64,000 bases of DNA, from NCBI GenBank assembly GCA_030144725.1, contig JASKMD010000024.1, positions 4,708,720 to 4,772,719 of the forward strand, in the 5' to 3' direction. Shown here piece after piece: positions 59,008-64,000 of this stretch. A model generated the notes under the pieces. That model was not told the DNA's origin, searched no databases, and saw nothing but the letters and a program-made list of their open reading frames with translations. Within the stretch, counting starts at the first letter, position 1. Each line of letters starts with the position of its first letter. A program made the translations under genes and the position numbers. Source of the DNA: Haematococcus lacustris. Its lineage: Eukaryota > Chlorophyta > Chlorophyceae > Chlamydomonadales > Haematococcaceae.

Positions 59008-62000
59008 TCAGAGATGAGCTAAGCTGGTGCACTGGCACTCGCAGTGGATCCCAGTGGGGCCTGCTGGGTGGAAGGCTGCTGGCTGTCGATTGCCTTGGGC
59101 CTGTGGTCCTGGCCCTTGGCCCCCGGCCTTTACACCCATGGCTGCCTGGCCAGCTGTCAGGAACAGCGCTGTGGCCAGGGCCAGAGACGTGAAGCTGCAG
59201 CGCAGCATTGCCCTCACGGCGCCAAACGTGCCGCTGAAGACCTGCAGGGCAAGCCAGGCAGGCCAGGGCCATGCCAGCTTGAACACTGCACTCTGCCCCC
59301 CACCCCCCACACCCACCCCACCCCATTCCCAGCCCCACCTCACCACACAGGCAGGGAGCAGCACGGTTTGGGCATCAAATGTTTCATAATCACATGGCGC
59401 TGGCAAGAGAGCAAGTCATGGGGTTCAGCATAGCCAGCGGTGTGCGTTCCCTTCATTCCCCAACTCTATCATGTACTGCCCAGCTGCTTACCACATGATG
59501 CATTGTTGCGTTGTTGCGATGATGCGTTGTTGCGGTGTTCAACACACACTGTATTGATGATCAGCTGTTGATTATCCCTCTCTCAGCACCTCTCTGCTGT
59601 GTTGCCCAGCTGTGCGTCACACATTGTATCAGTGACCAGCCTGCAGACCTAGCAGTGGTGCTGGCACACCCCAGCGGTCCCTAGTGCCCTCAGCGGGGCC
59701 TTGTGGCGTCACAGGAGCTGCAGTCCCCCAGCTGGCGCCCCCTCACACTCACACTCACACCCAGCCTGGACACAACGCTCTGCCCCTCAGCTCCACCCAC
59801 CACCACCACGCTCTGCCTACCCATCACCCATCCCCCTCACCCCCACCTCTGCTTCCACCACTCCCACTCCCACCCCAGGCACCCAGCCCCCCTGACCCAC
59901 TGCCATTGTGGGCTCCACTCACTGAGGAGAGCGCCTGATCCAGCTCAGCATAGCCCTCCAGCAGCCCTTGCAGCGACACCTCCACCGCTGAAGCCAGGGA
60001 CCGCTGCCCAGCCCCCACCCCCACCCCCCGGGCCATGCACCCTCCCCCCTCGACCACCTGCCCAGCGCCACACCAGCCTTGCCCTGGCCCCTCCCTGGCT
60101 GCTGCCAGCAGGCGAGCTTGGTGGGCAGCCAGGCCAGCCAGGGGCAACAGGTGGCTGCGGGGGGCTGGGACACCTGCCCTCACCCTGTGCTGCTGGAGGG
60201 GGGGGTCAATGGCAGCAGCCGCAGCGGCAGGCATGCCAACAGCACCCCCCAGCTGCTGCTGCTGCTGCTGCTGCTGCTGTTTCAGCAAGTTTTCAAAGCC
60301 AGGTGCAAAGTCACTGTCGATGAGCCGCTGCATGATGTAATCGCTGTGATGAACCTGCTGGCCTGGTTGCGGAGCACAGCTAGAGTCAGGGTTCGAACCT
60401 GCGACCTGCTGCTGAAGAGGAACCCTCCCAGCTGACGCCCCTGCACAACTGCCCACCGGGTCCTCAACTGCACCTTCCACCACCACCCCGAGCTGAGCCT
60501 CATCCACTGTCTCGTTTGAGCTTTGCATCAGGCAAGCAGCAGCAGGGCCAGCTGAGATAGCACTGTGACCCCCCACCCTCGCTGTCACCTCCCCCTCCTC
60601 CCCCTCCCCCACAACCCTCCCAGCCCCGGTTGGGTCTGAACCTGCTACTGCCGACTCCCTCCCAGCCTCCTGCAGGCAGGAGGAGCCAGGGCCGCGGGGG
60701 GTGCCAGCGGCCAGGACCCCGCCCGAGGCTTGCAGCAGGGCCTGAGCCAGACCGGCGGCTGCTGGGCTGCTGGAAGCACCAGCGGCGGCCAACACACAGG
60801 CGGCCCCCGCAGCTGCAGTGGCAGCCAGGGTGAGGCGGGGGGTGCGGGGGCCAGCGCCCAGGCCGCCCCACTGCCCGGGGTCCCCCTTGACCCTGCTGAC
60901 CAGGGCCCCTGATGCCTGAGGCCCCCCTGCCGGGCTCTGCCCCACCACTGATTGCTCGCCCGTGTCTTCAGGTGGCACTGCACCTTGCCTGCACTGGCTG
61001 CTGCCGCTGCTGCTGCTGCTGGCCGCCAGGTATGCCGTAGGGGCCTCCCCTTGGGGAGCATTCGGTGGGCTGGCTGAGTCAGGGGGCAGGGGGGGCGGCT
61101 GGCTGCTGCTGCTGCAGCTGCTGCTGCTGGTCTGGCTGGAGTCATTCGAAGCTGCTCCTTGCTGGCCAGAGGGGGCCACCAGGCCAAGCTGTGGGCGGGG
61201 GGGTGGGGGGGCGGGGGCGGGGGCGTGGGGCGCTCCTCAGGTGCCGAGTCCCTCCTCCTCCAGCCTCAACACCCGCCATGTGGGGCTGCAGCCGCTGCCC
61301 TATGCCCAGCAGCCGCTCCAGCTGCAGCTCAGCCTCCTGCAGCAGGGCCCTGGTGGTGCTCTGCAGCGCCACAGCATCCCAGGAAGGGGCAGCCAGGAGG
61401 TCTGCTGCCGGCCCTGGGGCCCCCCCTGCCCCCCCTCCAGCCCCTGCATTGAGCAGGGCCTGGCTGCTGGGGGGTGAGGGCGATACCGCAGAGGGGGGGG
61501 CCACCTGCCCCCTGGCTGCCTGGTGCCGGCAGGTCCCCTGACAGCTGGGCCTCGAGTGGCAGACCCTCAGGGGGGGGCTCGGCAGCAGGGGGGCAGGGGG
61601 TGGACAAGGGGCTGAGTGGGGCGGCCCCCTGGCTGCCCCAGCCCCCCGGCCCCCTGCTGCCGGCCCCTGCTGGACCTGGGCTGACTGCCCCCTCCTCCCC
61701 TAAGGCAGCAGAGCCCCCCGACACCAACCTGACCAACACAGCAGCCAGGCTGCCGGCCCTGCTGCAGCCTGCGCCCTCAACCCTCACCCCCAGAAGGCCC
61801 CCCAGGACACCAGCCATCCCACCGCCCACCCCTTCCACATCCCCTGCTGCTGCTCCTGCCGCTGCTGCTGCTCCCGCCCCCTGACCCTCTTCCTGCATCC
61901 CCGCCAGGACTGCCTCCACCGTGTCGTTGACCCCCTCCACGGCACTGTTGCTCAGCGCCAGCATGTTGAACAGGTGCTGGATGTCGGACCGCTGCGATGC

Positions 62001-63968
62001 AATCTGCTGCAGCAGCCGGCTGCGCTCTGCCGCCATCTCTGTCAGCGTGTCCTCCAGCTGGGCAGCGCCTAGGCCAATGTGTTGCAGGCTGTTCAGCTGC
62101 GCCTGGGCCTGCGGCAGAGGGGCAGCATGCAGGGGGGCAGCTGTAGGGCGAGCAGGCACATGGCCCAGCCTATCACTGGCTGCCTAGCCTGTCCTGCTGA
62201 GTCCTAATTAGGACCTGCCCTGCCTATCCCCTCCCCTCCCCTGTGTAGGCCAGGCGGGAGGGCTGCCAGGGCAACCCCTGCTGCTCAGGCAACCCTCCCA
62301 GGCCCCTGCCCTGCCTAGGCCTGCCTAGGCCTGCTAGGCAGCCGGTGATAGCCAGTGCCATGTGCCTAAGCCAGGTCTAGGCAGCTTGAGGCTGGCTACC
62401 ACCTCCTCTCCATTGTCTACACAGCCGGCAGTCGACTTGGCAGCTTAGCAGCTGGCCAGCCTGAGCATGAGGAGCCCAGGTTGCTGGCTGTGGTGCCATT
62501 TGTTGGTGAGTACCTCTGCCTAACCCATCCGGCGACCAGCGCTGGCTAAAACAGCACGCCAGGGGCGGCAGAGGTGTGTGCAGGGGGCAGCTGAGTGGGG
62601 GACAAGCGGCTCAGGGCGGGCGGGCCGGAGATGGGGGCGTGGGCGTGGGCTGGGCCTCTTGCTGAGATCCTTGCCGGGCGGGCTGCTGGCAAGTAGGGGG
62701 TGGGATTGTGGTGGGGTGGGGTGGGCTACTGCTGGGTGGGTGGTCCAGGGGGTGTAGGGCCAGGTGGCCAAGGCCAGCTACAAGGCTGCTTGAGTGCCAA
62801 TGTAACTGTTGTCAATGTAAGTCCTGTTGTCAATGTAACTGTTGTCAATGCAAGTCCTGTTGTCAATGTAAGTCGTGAGAGTGGATACAGTCGCGAAGTA
62901 CCATCTACTGCAAACCGCGATGAGGGGCAAGAAGCGCAAGGGCGCGGATGGGCCCAAGCAGCCCAAACCCAAGCAGCCTAAGCCAAAGCCCGATGGCAAG
63001 GCTGACACCCTGGGCTGGGTAGGTCCCGTCTCGCCACAAGGGAAGGCGCTTAAGTAAGACCATGCAGCTGGCAGTGCTGGCAAGGTTTGAGGGCGAAGTT
63101 GTGTTGCCTCATCGATAGTTCATGTTGACAAAAGGGTAGCTGTTGTGGTATGGGCCGAAGGTGCTTCGCAGCATGGAGGTGCATGAAGTATAGAGTGAGG
63201 GACCAGAGTGTGGTCACCATGCAGGGACCAGGCCAGGCGGTGAGGCTCCCAGCAGCTGGCATCACTATTCAAACAAGGGGACACTGTCAAGAAGGGGGTC
63301 TTACAAAACCAGGTGGCCAGGGCAAAACCTTGCTGCTCAGCAGCAGGGCTGAGCAGCAGCAGGAGGGCTGAGCAGCAGCAGGAGGGCTGAGCAGCAGCAG
63401 GAGGGCTGAGCAGCAGCAGGGGTGGTACCCGCACCGGAGCCTGGCTTAGCCACACCAGGGTCAGCCCCGGGCGCCCCTGAGGGCATGCCTGCAGCATCCT
63501 GCCCCAACAGCTGCCCCACCTCATCTGCTGCCCACCCTTCTGCCTCACCTCAGCAGCGGCAGCCAGTGCGCTGCCCAGCTGGCCCTGAGGACATCAGGCA
63601 CACCACCAGGAGACAGAGGGGTTGAGACATGCGGAAGCTTGCGCAGCATGCTGGCGTGAGAATAGCGTTTTTCATGATCTTTAAAAACCCCTAAAGGCTG
63701 GGTTGGCAAGGTGCGTGGGTGAGAGGGGCAGAGGGCTGTGTCACACCCGTGCATCACACCTGCCAGCCCACTCCCACCTGCCCACTAGATGCCTGCATGT
63801 GACAGCGCCAGTCACCTGTGCGGTGATCAGGGCGTGCTGTAGGGTCTGGCAGTAATGCACCAGCAGCAGCGCTAGGGCATGCTGCGCAGCCAGCAGGGCG
63901 TCCGCCACAGCACTGCCTGTGCCTGCCAAGCCAGCCTGAGTGCCTCCGGCCAGCCAGCCTCGCCCCAC
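59008..63968 (-). CDS. Unrecognised coiled-coil protein, gene runs off the right edge
   Basis: I do not recognise the family. Minus-strand coding blocks: about 63968-63818 (LLAAQHALALLLVHYCQTLQ, donor GTGACT); an exon starting 62108 (AQAQLNSLQHIGLGAAQLED, then ERSRLLQQIASQRSDIQHLF), a clear amphipathic coiled coil; about 61410-61240 (ALQSTTRALLQEAELQLERL); and a long block from about 61180 to 59924 that is Ser/Gln/Ala-rich with a CAG-coded poly-Gln run and ends LQGLLEGYAELDQALSS. The last exon, 59241-59008, is in phase and carries FTSLALATALFLTAGQAAM, a possible membrane segment near the C-terminus. Upstream exons lie beyond 64000. Large introns hold tandem repeats and a small opposite-strand frame. 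It could be a tail-anchored tether or a nuclear-envelope or vesicle protein, but this is a guess. Confidence 0.5.
62801..62875 (+). repeat. GTTGTCAATGTAA tandem
   Basis: Five units of 15 or 18 bp (CTGTTGTCAATGTAA with or without GTC) in an intron of the right-edge gene. Confidence 0.85.
62920..63057 (+). CDS. Small Lys-rich frame, possible mobile-element leader
   Basis: 45 codons beginning MRGKKRKGADGPKQPKPKQP and ending VSPQGKALK, on the strand opposite the right-edge gene and inside its intron. The KKRK run and Lys-Pro repeats resemble a nuclear-localising leader. It could be a remnant of a transposon protein or simply chance. There is no supporting domain. Confidence 0.25.
   Translation: MRGKKRKGADGPKQPKPKQPKPKPDGKADTLGWVGPVSPQGKALK
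63340..63420 (+). repeat. 19-bp tandem repeat
   Basis: About four copies of GCTGAGCAGCAGCAGGAGG, intronic to the right-edge gene. Confidence 0.85.
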
Positions 63969-64000
63969 CCCCCCACTAGCGCTGCAGTGAGCTCGGTTTG

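Noticed and set aside
59703..60323. Plus-strand frame of 206 codons
   Set aside because: Antisense to the last large exon of the right-edge minus-strand gene. It is Pro/His-rich by composition and has no domain.
60380..60410. GGTTCGAACC, which looks like a tRNA B box or T arm
   Set aside because: No A box, acceptor stem or anticodon arm can be folded around it in either orientation, and it lies inside a coding exon of the right-edge gene.

Overview
The window looks like nuclear DNA of a GC-rich green alga of the Chlamydomonadales. The evidence is intron-dense genes with GTGAGT-type donors, Ser-Pro-rich wall-type proteins, a plastid-type HMA1 metal ATPase, many G/C-rich microsatellites and human-type TTAGGG/CCCTAA blocks. 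A Haematococcus-like species fits best from the style of the repeats and mobile fragments, but that is an inference. No bacterial operons, CRISPR arrays, rRNA or complete tRNA genes are visible.

Layout. 13-1584 (minus): unrecognised low-complexity gene at the left edge. 2398-4431 (minus): SWIM zinc-finger protein, head to head with 4634-7125 (plus), a plastid-type DCC/DUF393 protein whose exons keep frame exactly. 7126-11213: gene-poor, with a long direct repeat (7391-7614 and 10160-10465). 11214-16027: element with 23-bp terminal inverted repeats, short subterminal repeats and a nested inverted-repeat unit. 16908-27541 (minus): 13-exon P1B-type ATPase of the HMA1 family; the spliced length is a multiple of three. 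28126-30671 (minus): broken pieces that I read as a Fanzor (eukaryotic TnpB-like) relic. 30692-33676: second element, with 26-bp perfect terminal inverted repeats and a Gln-rich coiled-coil protein. 35474-52755 (plus): very large REJ-domain surface protein with a giant Ser-Glu repeat, Cys-rich segments, a Pro-rich hinge, one membrane helix and a cytosolic tail. 53815-54082: a second Fanzor-like scrap joined to a CCCTAA array. 54398-57736 (plus): single-domain thioredoxin/PDI-like secretory protein whose first intron holds about 960 bp of CCCCCT repeat. 59008 to beyond the right edge (minus): unrecognised coiled-coil protein with a possible C-terminal membrane segment.

No single pathway links the genes. 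HMA1 and the DCC protein are probably plastid-targeted, the REJ and thioredoxin-like proteins are secretory or surface, and the rest is mobile or repetitive DNA. Exon joins are stated only where splice sites and reading phase agree. All functions are inferred from motifs read by eye.
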